A stretch of 64,000 nt of DNA from Filosporella fistucella (GCA_030077755.1 JAQJZZ010000014.1:558001-622000), one strand, 5' to 3'. Shown: positions 44,506 through 57,145, counted from the stretch's first letter. The notes: a model not told the origin generated them from the letters alone. Program-made: numbers and translations.

Positions 44506-45606
44506 TTACTTCTTCCCATTTGTCTCGGCGCTAGAGAATTTCTTGAACTTGTACTTTTCTTCTCGCTCCCAGTACTTGTTAAATCCGACACCCTCGCACA
44601 CCTCACTATAACTCAAGATTGTTGGTGGCGGTCCCTCTGTCATACTCTTCTTCAGATTCTCTAACGTCTCCCTAATACTCTTCAGCTTAGCGGCGACCAG
44701 TGTCCACGGGTAAGCCACTGCACAGAATCCCAGCTCGGCCAGATTTTTAGCGGACAGGTTCTCGGTCTTGCCACCCTCGATGATATTGGCAAAGATTGGT
44801 GCACCGACTTCTTGCACTGCCTTCCTCATGGACTCCTCATCTGGAAGTGCCTCTATAAAGACGGAATCGACACCGATGCGAACGAATTCCTTTGCTCGAG
44901 CGATAGCCTCGTCCCATCCGAGGATGAGGGAATCTGTTCTGGCAAGAACGAATATATCGAGTCCCTCGTCGCGAGCATCACAGGCGGCTTGGATTCTGGC
45001 GAAAGCCTCGTCACGGCCAACAACAGATTTGCCTTTGGTGTGGCCACATCCTAAGTAGCACGCGTTAGTCAATAGAGATTTGTGGGTTGGAGTTGCCGAG
45101 TTCCACGTACTCTTTGGCCATGTCTGATCTTCAATCATGATACCAGCTGCACCTGCAAGTGCATAGCATTCAACAGTACGCTTGACGTTCATTGGGCTTC
45201 CGTATCCGGTGTCGCCATCAGCCATGACAGGAATGCTCACCTGGCGGACGACGTTCTGGATAGTGTCACACATCTCCTGGCATGCGATGTATCCAGTGTC
45301 GGGGAGACCGTAGGCACTGGCAACAGGATAGCCTGCTAAGAATACCATCGGGAAACCTGCTTCCTCGACAAGTCGAGAGCTGAGTCCATCATAGGAGCAA
45401 CAATGCGCTAGGATCTTCTTGGGGTCGTTGTGGGCCTCAAGCATCATTGTTCGAAGGCGCGAGGCCTGAATGGATGGGATTTTGCCACGGACATTGGGAA
45501 GTTCAAGGGTCGTGTAGGTGACCTGGCCAGGTTTGCCGCCCTTTTCGTGGACAGCTTGATCGAACTTGAAAGGGTACTGGATTGTGTTGACGATTGCCTT
45601 GGACAT
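44506..45606 (-). CDS. PEP mutase / isocitrate lyase superfamily C-C or C-P lyase (346 aa after splicing)
   Basis: The frame is open throughout, but 45051-45110 is an intron of exactly 60 bp (GTACGT...CTTAG). Removing it turns an insertion of 20 unusual residues into the conserved WPKRCGHTKGKSVV. The general-acid Cys167 lies in RCGH; SYDGLSSRLVEEAGFP, MADGDTGYG and MIEDQTWPK are further family motifs for Mg2+ and 2-oxoacid binding. ANIIEGGKTENLSAKNLAELG closes the active site. The superfamily includes PEP mutase, phosphonopyruvate hydrolase, oxaloacetate hydrolase, dimethylmalate lyase and methylisocitrate lyase. The sequence lacks the KKCGH form and length of true isocitrate lyase, and does not look like classical oxaloacetate acetylhydrolase. 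The precise substrate, probably a small 2-substituted malate or 2-oxoacid, is unresolved. Confidence 0.87.
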   Translation of the reverse strand: MSKAIVNTIQYPFKFDQAVHEKGGKPGQVTYTTLELPNVRGKIPSIQASRLRTMMLEAHNDPKKILAHCCSYDGLSSRLVEEAGFPMVFLAGYPVASAYGLPDTGYIACQEMCDTIQNVVRQVSIPVMADGDTGYGSPMNVKRTVECYALAGAAGIMIEDQTWPKSTWNSATPTHKSLLTNACYLGCGHTKGKSVVGRDEAFARIQAACDARDEGLDIFVLARTDSLILGWDEAIARAKEFVRIGVDSVFIEALPDEESMRKAVQEVGAPIFANIIEGGKTENLSAKNLAELGFCAVAYPWTLVAAKLKSIRETLENLKKSMTEGPPPTILSYSEVCEGVGFNKYWEREEKYKFKKFSSAETNGKK

Positions 45607-45941
45607 ATTGGATGTTTGAGTTGACTGATCTGATCACTTGATATTTTTGACGGATGTCAAGAAGAATGAATGTATTCGGAATGTGTTTGAAAGAAGATGA
45701 TGAGAATGTGTGGGTATGACTGGGAGGTAGGACATTGTCCAGTCTTATACATGCTGGTCCGTGGGCTGGGAGTTCATCTCGAGACCTCTCATCGTTCACA
45801 GCGATAATACTGTACCCCACAAAAGAGACCATGGACGCATCCCTGAGTTTGACTCCGCGCGGCGCCCTGGCTGGCGCAAACAATCGTATGAAGTCGACGG
45901 GAATGAGTCGAATCAGTCGAATCAGATGGACCGAACCTAAC

Positions 45942-45970
45942 AGGAGAGAGGAGAGGAGAGGAGAGGAGAG
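45942..45970. repeat. GGAGA-type purine microsatellite
   Basis: About five copies of AGGAG on the plus strand, upstream of the lyase gene. Confidence 0.85.
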
Positions 45971-46415
45971 TATCGGATGTAAGGTAAGCACGTGACCGCG
46001 GCCCGCAGTTTCCCGCCCACTTCCGCTCCCGCTCCTTGAGTTACCGCAGCCTGGCCTCACCTCCGACCCGGCCATACAGTATTCTAGGTGGTATCTTATT
46101 TCCCTCCACTCCCCAGATCCCGATGGAGATCCTGACCAAAACTACCTAGATGCTTAGGTGCTTTCCACCTCTACACAAGAATTGATATTTATTAATCTAT
46201 AAACTTATTCAGATAAATATTATATTCATAAAGTGACACTTTAGAATTTATAACCTTTTGAATGGAATAACCAGTTATTTATTATATTAAGTAATGAGCT
46301 AAATAGTAATGTTTAAAAGATTTTTAAGGTATTATTTTGGTTAAAAAACAGCTACATTAAGGTACTTTTAGTTTCCGCTTCACGATGACATCCCGCAAAA
46401 TGGAAACATATGGCA

Positions 46416-46557
46416 CCCCGCAAAGTTAATATTGCATGGCGTAAATCTGCTCCGTGCTTACTCGTACCTGGGGCCGCAAAGTGCGGAGAGACATGACTGG
46501 AATCTTTGCAGATCCACACCTCAAGAAATCAATTCCCCGGATTGAGCTGCACCCCGC
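46416..46557 (-). promoter_or_regulatory. Cluster of three CreA-like sites upstream of MFS gene
   Basis: GCGGGG, CCGGGG and GCGGGG (read on the minus strand) lie within 142 bp, about 260-400 bp before the transporter start. They fit the carbon catabolite repressor consensus SYGGRG. The 6-mer is common, so the call rests on clustering. Confidence 0.35.
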
Positions 46558-46818
46558 ATAGGTAATTGGTGGAGAGCGGAGCTCGTGTCTCGGCCAACAT
46601 CGTAGAGACTATAAGGTATCTAACTCAGACAGAGTATGTGTCCCTAGACATCTCTTTCCGTACATCATCTCTCGAGTCGCTCAACTATTCAATTCAATCC
46701 ACCTTCTCATTACCTCTTTGTCGGATTCTTCTCCTTCAGGATCGCCTCGCCCATCTTTGGCAGTACGACCTCCTTAAGTCTCTTTCGGAGACCCTCAGAA
46801 AAAAAAGAAAGAAAAAAA

Positions 46819-48601
46819 ATGACCACAAAGATGGAGCAGCCTGACTGGGCAACGTCAAAGACAACCTCATCAGAGGTTGAGAATGTCGAGACTGCTGAGA
46901 AGGAAAACCGGGGCGAACACATTATGCAGAGCGCTGTTTCTGCCAACAAGCAGCGTCACATACGAAGAATTGCAAGTCCCAACAAGTATCTTATCCTTCT
47001 TTGTACATAGCTAATTTCTGCCTTGCAATTAGTTCGATAGACGAGTTCTTCCCATTGTGTGTTGCCTTTACGTCCTGTCATATCTTGACCGAGGCAATAT
47101 TGGAAATGCAAAGACAGCTGGCGCGGATAAAGCTCTACAAATTAACAGTGCTCAAGTAATTTATACCCATTCCTAGAAACCTGCCCTCTAGTTACTTGCC
47201 GTACTAATATCTGCCTAACAGTGGACGTGGGTTCTGAATTCATTCTACATCTGCTACGTTGCTTTTGAGTGGACCACTCTCTTGTGGAAGATCTTCCCCG
47301 CCCATGTTTATGTCTCATGTCTCTGTGTCCTGTAAGTAATCCATTCAAAAGTATAGTTTGGGAAATGGTCTAACAACATGGCTTAGGTGGGGAACGTCTG
47401 CATTGTGCGGAGGGTTAACTCACAACTTGGCGGGCATTATTGCTACCCGAAGCCTTCTTGGCATTTTCGAGGCTGGATTTGGTGCAGGTGCTCCATACTA
47501 TTTGTCTCTATTCTACCAGAGAAGAGAACTTGGGTTACGGGTATCTATCTTACTTGGAATGTCACCACTTGCAAACTGCTTTGCTTCTGCACTTGCCTAT
47601 GGTATCGTTCATATACACTCTACTTGGGGTGCATGGCGATGGCTCTTCATCATTGGTCAGTATTTTTGCTGAGAGACGATTGAGTGGAGAAACCTGACAA
47701 CTAGTGACAGAGGCAATTCCTACTATTTTGTTTGCCCCAGTTGTATACTTCTTTCTCCCAGACTCACCCGGTACCGCCAAATTCCTCAAGCAAGACGATC
47801 AGACACTAGCTATCGAGCGTCTGGAGACCCGCGACACCACCGCAAAGTGCAAAGTGCACTGGAAACAATTCTTCGCTGGTCTGGGCGACTACCAAAATTA
47901 CGTCCATACAGCCGTTCATTTCTGCTGTAATTACTCGTTTGCTGGCCTTTCGAACTTTCTTCCTACTATCGTTGCCGATATGGGCTATACGACTGTTACC
48001 GCTCAAGGAATGACGGCTCCTCCTTATCTCACCGCCTTTGTACTTTGTGTTATTGCGGCTTTTGTTTCGGATAGATATGGCATGCGCGGTCACTTCATTG
48101 CCGGGTTCGCTGCCTTGGGTATGGCGGGATATTTGCTTCTCGCTCTTGTGAAGGACCTGGAGCATACCGGCCCTCGTTATGTTGGAGTCTTCTTTGCCTG
48201 CTGTGGTATTTTCCCTGCTCTATCTCTCAACATCACTTGGCTTCTCAACAACCAGGGTGGCGATTCCAAGCGTGGAAGCGGTCTTGCACTCCTTGCCATC
48301 TTCGGCCAATGCAGCTCCTTTCTCAGCAGTGCTGTTTTCCCTAAGAAAGATGCGTAAGCAACTCACCTACCCCTGTTAGATGGTGGCTAATTCTTGGCTG
48401 TACAGACCGTTCTACTCAAAAGGCGTTACGATCGGAGCTGGGTTTACTGGCGCCGTTGTGCTCCTTGCTTTGGGCTTGAGCCTCAAGTTGAAGATGGAGA
48501 ATAAGAGACGCGACAGAGAGAATGGTACTGTCGACCCTGATGGCATTATTGATGTCAGCATGCTTGGTGACAAGCATCCCAACTTCAGATACATGACATA
48601 G
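46819..48601 (+). CDS. MFS transporter, Dal5/nicotinate-type anion symporter family
   Basis: Six exons. Exon 1 (46819-46971) is followed by a 61-bp intron with a GC donor (GCAAGT...TTAG, 46972-47032); this is the only junction that joins HIRRI to FDRRVLPIVCCLYVLSYLDR, the conserved start of TM1. Later segments include DRGNIGNAKTAG, the motif RSLLGIFEAGFGAGAPYYLS before TM4, YQRRELGLRVS after it, PDSPGTAKFL, and GLSNFLPTIVADMGY. The C-terminus ends PNFRYMT. Twelve hydrophobic segments are consistent with the family. Substrate is probably an organic anion. The start follows an A-rich leader typical of fungal start contexts. Neighbours are a lyase (divergent), a Zn2Cys6 regulator (convergent) and HPPD. 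Confidence 0.88.
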
Positions 48602-49300
48602 ATTGTCATACTCTCCGGTCGGATTTGAGACGAGGGACGAGCTTGCGCGACCAAAAGAAAGAATTCGAAAGGCAGAAGGAGATACGAAATGTTATTCAGT
48701 CATTCATTTAATATTTGATTTTGGACTTCGGATTGGGAGAAACAATTCAATTATTGACAGACATGAAGATCAAGTGCTGATCACGGTCTGGATGATTGGG
48801 GTGTTTTGGGTGCACAGGGGTGGTTTTCAGGAACGGTTGGACTTTCTATGTATCAATCGATTTATCTGTTTCATTTGCAACATGAGATTCATCCCTAAAA
48901 ATTATTATTCGTTGTGTGGTGGTGAATAGACTCAAGAATGAAGACTGTCAATCAATATTTCTAAGACGTCTGCGTTCGAACGAGGATTCTCAACAATCAA
49001 CGTACCAATAAAAGTATTAGGCACAGTAGAGGCAATCCTATTTGCACAATAGGCATGATCATATGAGTCTATATTTGTTATCTGAACTGTCTATTATTTT
49101 CCTGACCCCGTCTCTAGTCTCCTTTCACTATGCGTTATCTGCGAGGGACGAGATATACTTGGATTCAATTGAAAGGGGCCTCTCACAAAGCGAATTCACA
49201 TGATTAAACTCAATTTTTAGTCCGATTTAATTTAGCTAGACTTTTGGATATACCTCGCAACCATCCATACAAATATTGTACTAATGACAGGGTTATGCCA
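48602..49300. other. Convergent 3' region between transporter and regulator
   Basis: AT-rich 3' flanks of two convergent genes. No further gene is supported. Confidence 0.5.
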
Positions 49301-52156
49301 TTATACCAAACAGAAGAACTCCAATTCTCTTGCACCAAAACCATTTTTGAACTCCATCATTCCCGGATCTAAAGCATCAAGCGGTAAACACATCCAATCA
49401 TCGCTCAAGATATCCACAGAGATACCATTTTGCTCAGCCCAAAGCGAAATATCGTTTCCCTCCAAATTCTCACCGCCATCTACCACCATCATATCATTGA
49501 AATTCATACCCGCAGATGTATTCCGGGTGGCAAGTTCAGTTCCACCCTGCCGCTGCTGGTGGTGGTGGTGGCGCTCTTCTGACGACAACACAACGTTGTT
49601 GCCATCAACCAGCTGTCGGTGCCGAGGATTATCTCTCGACCTGCTGACACGCAGGAAACGTTTGCGGAAAGCCTTCACATACGTCTCAAGAAGCGAGGCA
49701 TAGCGATTCGCCAGATGCAGCTCATCCACGGGATCGAAGCGGAGTGCGCCGATGAGGTTGTCGATCAGCTCGAGCGAGATCTGGGCTTCCTCTGTACGGG
49801 CACCGAGGCCGGTCGCCTTGAGCAATAAGATAGAGGCGGATATGAGGCGTGAGAAGATTCGCACAGGGTAGAAGCGCAGGACGCCCTCTTCGTTGAACTC
49901 TAGTACTTTCTTGAGGATCTCGCGGCTGCCCTCCACGACCTCCTTGACGAATGCATGGTCGACGGAGTGCCTCTCAAATACAGATGTCATGAGAAATTCG
50001 GGCGGACCAGAGGCAGGTTGTGCGACTTTAAATGCGCGGCCTACTATCGCCTGGACGGAGAGGGAATTAATGTAGGCGCGAGCGAACTGAAATTCGATGA
50101 AAAGTATGTCGAGGAGCTTCTTGTTCGCTGGGCAGAACCAGGTGTTAGAATATTTTCCCGCTCTTGTTGGGACATATATCACTTCTCCTACATACCATTA
50201 AGTTTAAGATAGTCCGTGTGCCAATCCTCAAGTAATTGCCCGAAATGCTCGAGAGACGTCACATATTTCCCAGTCCTTAGTAACTGTTTCGTGGTGGTAG
50301 AGGAGAACAGCATATCACTTGCTGTTTTCATCAGACGAGTCAATCCTATCCATCGCGACATGACATTGTGCCATTGCTTCTCTGCTTCACCACCAAAAGG
50401 CTGCTCTGCTGACTCCGAGATGATCCGGGGCAACATCGACGTCCAGCCTAATCGTGATGCCAGTTGATTTATGTAAACATAGAGAAGTCTCTTCGGCCGG
50501 CTTCGCCGCAATTCGATGAACTCTGCTTGCAGCCTCTCGCTTTCATTGCTGTAGGCTTCCGATCTAAGCTCTCGATTTTGGAGGTTTTGGTCGGAAATCC
50601 CTAGCTCATGAGCTAGGGTGAGAGCACATCCAAGTAGCATCCTACTCGTCTGTTGTTAAAGGATTTATAGAGGCGGACGGAAAATATTCTACACTTACCA
50701 CGACATTCTGTCAGACCTGCGAGCAGCCCCTTCAATCTCCTCAGTCGATCTGTGTTGGCCTAAAATATCTCTTGTCACGGATTGAATCAGGTCTCAATGC
50801 AGATTCAGAAACATACCACGATCAAGGTTATTGGTCCTGTTCTCATCTTCATCGTCGCTATCAGCCAAGTCATAATCACATCCATCAACATCGCCCGGGA
50901 AATGCAACGCTCTCGCATGCCACTCGGTCATCAATAAAAAGCTCTCGATGGTGCCAACACCTCTTGTCTTGGGGCTTTGTCCGGTGTCTTGACTATATAC
51001 TACCCGCATGAATAAAGTCTTCCAGTAAGCCCAGAATTTCCGGTGAAGATCGTCACTTCGTAAAATTCCACCGTTGCCTGGCAGGATATGGTAGCGGGAT
51101 GATATAACGAAAATTGTTGTGCATAGCATTGGTTCGTCTGATATAAGCGAGCTATGATTAGAATGATCCAAGTAATAGTCCAATAATACAGGTGAAAGTG
51201 GCGACAGGTTTCGAAAGAATCTATGCTTTTGAGCACTTGGAGGCAGCGGACATAGAGTTCAACTCACAGGTCGACATATTGGACTGCTTCAGTCGCAGTT
51301 ATCCAGCCACGGCGCACGAAGCGATACCGGCTCCAAAGCTCAAGAACCTCAGATGAAGGCTTTGGTAATGTAGCAGCAGGCGATGTGTGGGAAGAATGTG
51401 GTAGATGAAGGTTCACGGATCTTCGGTCATCTGCTCCCGAGCCTTTGTGGATGGAATTATGAGACTGGTGTCCTGGAGATATGTGACTGCCTGTACCACC
51501 AATGATGTCTGGGGATATCGGCCGACTATTCTGTGCCGATGCATCCTGCTGGCCAGCTGCTTCGAACAAGAGGGATAACGCGTCATTTGGTTTAGAAACA
51601 AGGGTGTGCATAACATTGTCAGTAAGGTTAAATTGGGCATTGGAGGTCCGTCGTCGCTGGTCTAGGTGAGGTGATTTTGGTAAATGATGAATCTCCCCAA
51701 TTGATGCGTCATGATCATATAGGTAATGTGGATGCGGAGCGGGAGCGGTTGTCCCATGATTTTGAGCCGCAGGTGTATCTATCCAGGAGGTTTGTAGGTC
51801 AGAGGAGAATGCCTCCCTCGAGGTGACTTCATTCTCTTTTTCTACATGAGACCCTATAGGTAGTAGTTCGGTAGTTCTCCGATGCCTTTTTGATCCAAGG
51901 ATACATTGTGACGGAATGCTCTCCCTCCTGCACCTTGCGCACGGCGGAGGCTGCGGATCATCTAAAAGTCCATGTCCATATCAGCATGATGACCGTGACA
52001 ACGTGATTATACCTAGGGGAGAGAGTTCTTGCCATCACTTCCGCGGTCACACTTCGCTTTCCGTATCCGACACGGCTCACAAGCTTGGTAGACGCGGCGC
52101 TTTCTTTTGGGGGCACCATGGGTCTGGTCAAGTCGTGTACTCGGAGACTCCGACAT
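49301..52156 (-). CDS. Zn2Cys6 fungal-type transcription factor
   Basis: Exon 1 (52156-52039) encodes MSESPSTRLDQTHGAPKRKR with a basic nuclear signal (PKRKRR, residues 16-21), and the first three Cys of the cluster. A 77-bp intron (GTGATG...TTTTAG) joins CDRG to NDPQPPPCARCRRESIPSQC, completing C26-x2-C29-x6-C36-x10-C47-x2-C50-x8-C59. The last spacing is longer than usual but within the known range. Later exons give VQYVDLFFRNLSPLSPVLLD, EPMLCTTIFVISSRYHILPG and TRGVGTIESFLLMTEWHARA, hallmarks of the fungal-specific TF domain, ending at 49301. The frame at the first donor was chosen because continuing to the next GT would include an in-frame TAG. It may control the adjacent transporter and HPPD; this rests on position only. 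Confidence 0.87.
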
Positions 52157-52637
52157 AAGGTAACTAAGGTATATCTCTCCGACGCAGATTTGCTAGGTAC
52201 TGTGTATATTTGCTTCTGCCTGGGGTAAAAGCGGATATTTAGAAGTCGCTGAGGTGTTGAGTCTCGCGGCGAAAGAATGCTGCGGAGAAGATGTAGGTAG
52301 AGGGCGGATAGATGTGGGGCAGCCAAGATTGCCGGGCATACTCCGTAAAACAATGCGGATAGCTAGTGTATTGCAGTATTATCAATCGTTGATTCGTTGT
52401 CAGTATTGAGCGAGGCCCCTACACCCCTATAATTATTTAACGAGTTATAGGTACGTTACATATGCGATTGTGAATTGTCCTGCTCTTTAAAATTCTATGA
52501 TAGGAGTATAAATATAAAGGTTGCAGCTTCTTCGATCTCAGTTTCTAAATATCTGCTCCAACCTGGCCGTGCATCCTTGTAATTTATGACTTTTGGATCA
52601 ACGTTGCATAACCACCTAAGTCATCCCATCATTCAAC
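52157..52637. promoter_or_regulatory. Divergent promoter, Zn2Cys6 regulator / HPPD
   Basis: A 481-bp gap between two divergent starts. No strong repeated site was seen. An AT-rich stretch lies at about 52420-52530 before the HPPD start. Confidence 0.4.
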
Positions 52638-54016
<1,379 letters not shown>

Positions 54017-54189
54017 GACTCTCGTTGTGAATTTATTTGGAAAGCTTAGATGTCACTTGAATTTATTTCCCTCGGCATTGAATGATGTTTCGTAGTCGCC
54101 GATAACATCCAATACTACTGGTTTAACGTTCCGAGCAGCACGATGCGTGACTTGTCCTTACCCCTCTCAGCGTTTCCAAGTGATACAAG

Positions 54190-54432
54190 ATGGGAACAGA
54201 GGCACAACTTCATGAACCCGCTCTGAAAGATGATGCATCAAGAACGAGGAAAACATTTCATGAATTAGCAAAAATGGCATCCAACCCTCTATCCTCGGAA
54301 CTGACAACATTCCATCTGTTTGCCTACTACCTCTCCTCCTGCAGTGCACGCCTCATTGGGTGTGAAAAAGACGGCTGGAAATCTGCTGATGAGATAAAGA
54401 GAGGACTTGAGCTTGCTTGTGAGGGCAAATGA
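54190..54432 (+). CDS. Small hypothetical protein (80 aa)
   Basis: An uninterrupted frame starting MGTEAQLHEPALKDDASRTR, with alternating charged and hydrophobic residues (FHELAKMASNPLSSELTTFH). It contains three Cys and no signal peptide. No family is recognised. Length and lack of partners make this a weak call; it may be part of the HPPD 3' region. Confidence 0.3.
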   Translation: MGTEAQLHEPALKDDASRTRKTFHELAKMASNPLSSELTTFHLFAYYLSSCSARLIGCEKDGWKSADEIKRGLELACEGK

Positions 54433-55673
54433 TAACATCAAGGTGGAGAGCGGAGCCAAGGATTCATCATACAGTAACCTTTCATCATTGGGAACATGCC
54501 GAAGACAAAAGAAGGTTGTGTTGACGAGAGATGTGAGATATAGTCTACCTCACTTACTGTATTGAGACTTCTCGCTTAAAATCGCTGCCCCTGAGACAAC
54601 AATTTAGATGACATGCTAAATAATTGTCTCTCGCAATCAAATTTTCATGTCTAATATTTTACGGCAATCCTTCCACCACCACTTGCTATAGTAACGCCAC
54701 TTTCTGATTGCAAAATTCTCAGAACATTTCACCTTGCCAAATTTCCCACATTCATATTTACCTCTAAGAAGCTATTATTCCCAGATATCGAAATCCATTT
54801 CCTGGCGAACCATGTAGGATAATTCTTCTGCACTTACTTCTGAGCAGCAGACAAATATTATTGACCACATCAGGAAAAGCTTTCTGAAAGTGTGCCACTT
54901 CTTCAGCAGCTTCTCAATGGGATTTCGAAGGCTGATTCTCCAATACATGACTTGATGAAGCAAATCTACTACATTGACGAGCAACAAGCCAAGCTTTACA
55001 AAGTGGTCAATCTATGGGGGGCTTACTGGTCAAATCACTCAAGCTTATTTTGTGACATATTAATTGAAGTCGCAAATCTATCGATTGTCCGTATCTGATA
55101 AAACATTGGGTGATAATTCGTTTCTGGGTTTGGTTTCTATAGAATGACGCATGATAATTCTTCGCTGCCTCACTTTCAAGCATTGCTTTACCCAATTGAC
55201 CACACAGGCTGTAATTGTACAAAGTACATAATTTCCGAGTATACTTTTCATAGGATGATGTCTGGTTATTTTTCGTCACCTTGATTCGACGTATTGCTTT
55301 ACTTAATTGACCATATCAAGAAGAGTGCTACGAGCCCTATAAATTCCTATACTATTGGACCACAGACTAATGAACGGTTATTCTTCGGCGCCTCTCTTTG
55401 ACATATTACTTCACTAAAATGACCGTATCAAGGAGAAGTCTGAGAAGCAACAACTTTCCAAATTACTAGTACGTCAAATCATGAAAGCAAACCCTTCGAC
55501 GTTTTGATACGGCGGTGTCCAGCCATTTGACTGGCTATCAACACACCCGAACATTCCTTTTACCGGATTGAGCGCAGCTCGCAAAGTTCTCAAGATTCAT
55601 CACTTGCCCATGTATTTCCCTGTCGAATCTATCACGCAAATTCTTCGACAACTCACTTCTTACAACTGAAGCA
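54433..55673. other. Intergenic with a 111-bp diverged tandem repeat
   Basis: Short frames on both strands lack support. The second half contains a three-copy repeat listed separately. Confidence 0.4.
55130..55440. repeat. About 111-bp tandem repeat, three diverged copies
   Basis: The conserved word RTATTGCTTTACTTAATTGACC and variants recur at 55181, 55292 and 55403 (spacing 111 and 112), each preceded about 40 bases earlier by GGTTATT/ATAATTCTTCG-type sequence and followed in two copies by TATCAAG. Copies are heavily diverged. Confidence 0.65.
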
Positions 55674-56537
55674 ATGTCTTCCAATAACGTCACTCCAGAG
55701 AATCCCCAACGTCTCCATCACGATGACACACCCGAACACTTCCACCTCGTTCATCACCGCGAGACCATGAGAGCAATGAACGCAAGACAGCCAAACACCA
55801 TCCCTGTCCAAAGACCATTCCCGGTATCTCCAACTCATCGTCCCCGAGGAAGAAACGCCAGACGCTCGACCGCTCCCACGTCCGAACAATCCACGTCTCT
55901 TGATTTGACACGTCCTATCATGCTTTCTACCTCAGATGCAGTTCAACATATTCAGGGCAAAACAGGGTGTAGTGATGAGGATCTGGGTGGAGTTGAAGTT
56001 GATGAATCAGCTACTACTTTGAATGCTACTGGTGCACTAGTCGTCCCTGCTGCCAAGCGAGTAAGTTCTCTATTTAATCCATTTGCCTGTCATGTTCAAT
56101 TCCATTTTCATGACACGAAATACTCGAATTTGATTAACAAAACTCAGGCTGGTCCCTTTGAGCAACTCATCACCACTGTCAAATCCAAATTCAGTTTCCG
56201 CAACGGTTACACGATCGAGACCGGATCTACCGCTTTCATGTCCACTAGCTGGGTCGACAAGTCCTCTGGTCAGAGCCTGGAAAAGAAACGCCGCATGAAG
56301 GAAATGATCATGGAGAATCGTGAGACGGTTGAACAATTCGGCAACAAGATTGAGCGGGCTCTGGAGCATTTGGAGAAGGTAGCTGCCAAGGATTGGGAGA
56401 TGAATGAGGGTGGTGCCAGAGGTCAACTACAAGGGGGTGAATTGTGGAAACAGCAGAAGGGGGTTGAGGAAATTAATGCTATGTTGAAGTCGGCTTTGAA
56501 GGAGTTCGGCTCTACCGATGGGGAGGACGAGAATTGA
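55674..56537 (+). CDS. Hypothetical protein with coiled-coil C-terminus (258 aa spliced)
   Basis: The frame is open from MSSNNVTPENPQRLHHDDTP to the stop, but 56061-56147 is a likely 87-bp intron (GTAAGTTC...AACTCAG) whose length is a multiple of three. Splicing removes a Phe/His-rich insert and joins VVPAAKR to AGPFEQLITTVKSKFSF. The N-terminal half is His/Pro/Arg-rich and disordered. The C-terminal half is helical and charged (KKRRMKEMIMENRETVEQFG, KIERALEHLEKVAAKDW), a probable coiled coil. No family is recognised. No signal peptide is seen. Whether the intron is always removed cannot be told from sequence. Confidence 0.6.
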   Translation: MSSNNVTPENPQRLHHDDTPEHFHLVHHRETMRAMNARQPNTIPVQRPFPVSPTHRPRGRNARRSTAPTSEQSTSLDLTRPIMLSTSDAVQHIQGKTGCSDEDLGGVEVDESATTLNATGALVVPAAKRVSSLFNPFACHVQFHFHDTKYSNLINKTQAGPFEQLITTVKSKFSFRNGYTIETGSTAFMSTSWVDKSSGQSLEKKRRMKEMIMENRETVEQFGNKIERALEHLEKVAAKDWEMNEGGARGQLQGGELWKQQKGVEEINAMLKSALKEFGSTDGEDEN

Positions 56538-56968
56538 GGATTGTGCTTCTTTGTTTCTAGGAAGTGAATATTTGCAGATTGTATGCCCCAGATTGTATGG
56601 GATATTGCTTGAACTTCGAAAGATTAAATTCAACTCCTCTGCAAAAGTACATTTCAAGACTCCGTGACTTCCGCGGGTTATTGCTACAGGTCTAAAAGAT
56701 TGAAATCATTTCCTTTGCCATGTATAATTCAAGACTCTGTGTGGCTGCTACGTACTATTTTCATCAAACCAACGTTTTAGACTGATTTGGACTCTCATAG
56801 GATTGATTGAATGTCGCACTTATCCGTAGACTTGCCTATGAATTCTGAGAGAACGAGTACACACCTCCCGTCGTAGAATCCTTCGACAAGCTTCGCAGAA
56901 GATGAGAGGCGTGCATTCTCCCTGTATAGAATCATCGCCTCCCCTTCATATTCCAGCCTGCTGTTTCA
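56538..56968. other. Intergenic
   Basis: 3' flank of the preceding gene and upstream sequence of a possible small secreted-protein gene. No other feature seen. Confidence 0.4.
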
Positions 56969-57145
56969 ATGAACACATCACTTTTCCTTGTCCTTATCGC
57001 TATTCTTCTCGTCCTCTGTACCGCAAGTACATATCTTGACTCTGCTGATCTCTCGAAGAGCCGGATATCTCAACTCCAACAAAATCAACTCCCAGTCTAT
57101 GACAAGTTTCCGACTTGTAGCAGAAAACGAACAGTTGATAACTAA
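56969..57145 (+). CDS. Possible small secreted or membrane-anchored peptide (58 aa)
   Basis: ATG 56969 opens MNTSLFLVLIAILLVLCTAS, a good signal peptide or signal anchor, followed by 38 polar residues containing one further Cys and a stop at 57145. Downstream frames (57060-57410) also have charged, coiled-coil-like composition (ENAEINLERLNF, AEERQAISEREDQRKGRREP), so the real gene may be longer with an intron that I could not place with confidence. Function unknown. Confidence 0.3.
   Translation: MNTSLFLVLIAILLVLCTASTYLDSADLSKSRISQLQQNQLPVYDKFPTCSRKRTVDN

Larger units (their letters stand above)
45607..46818. promoter_or_regulatory. Divergent region, lyase / MFS transporter
   Basis: Contains a purine microsatellite (GGAGA-type) at 45942-45970, an AT-rich stretch at 46160-46370, and three CreA-type sites (SYGGRG on the minus strand): CCCCGC 46416-46421, CCCCGG 46535-46540 and CCCCGC 46552-46557. 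A 15-mer GGTGGAGAGCGGAGC follows at 46568-46582. No gene is supported between. Confidence 0.45.

Noticed and set aside
44506..45606. Assignment as isocitrate lyase or oxaloacetate acetylhydrolase
   Set aside because: Too short and with RCGH rather than KKCGH for isocitrate lyase; surrounding motifs do not resemble the classical oxaloacetate acetylhydrolase pattern. Kept at superfamily level.
51958..52353. 131-codon minus frame starting MFYGVCPAILAAPH upstream of the second Zn2Cys6 gene
   Set aside because: It overlaps the true first exon in another frame; the Zn2Cys6 cysteines and NLS lie in the frame starting at 52156.
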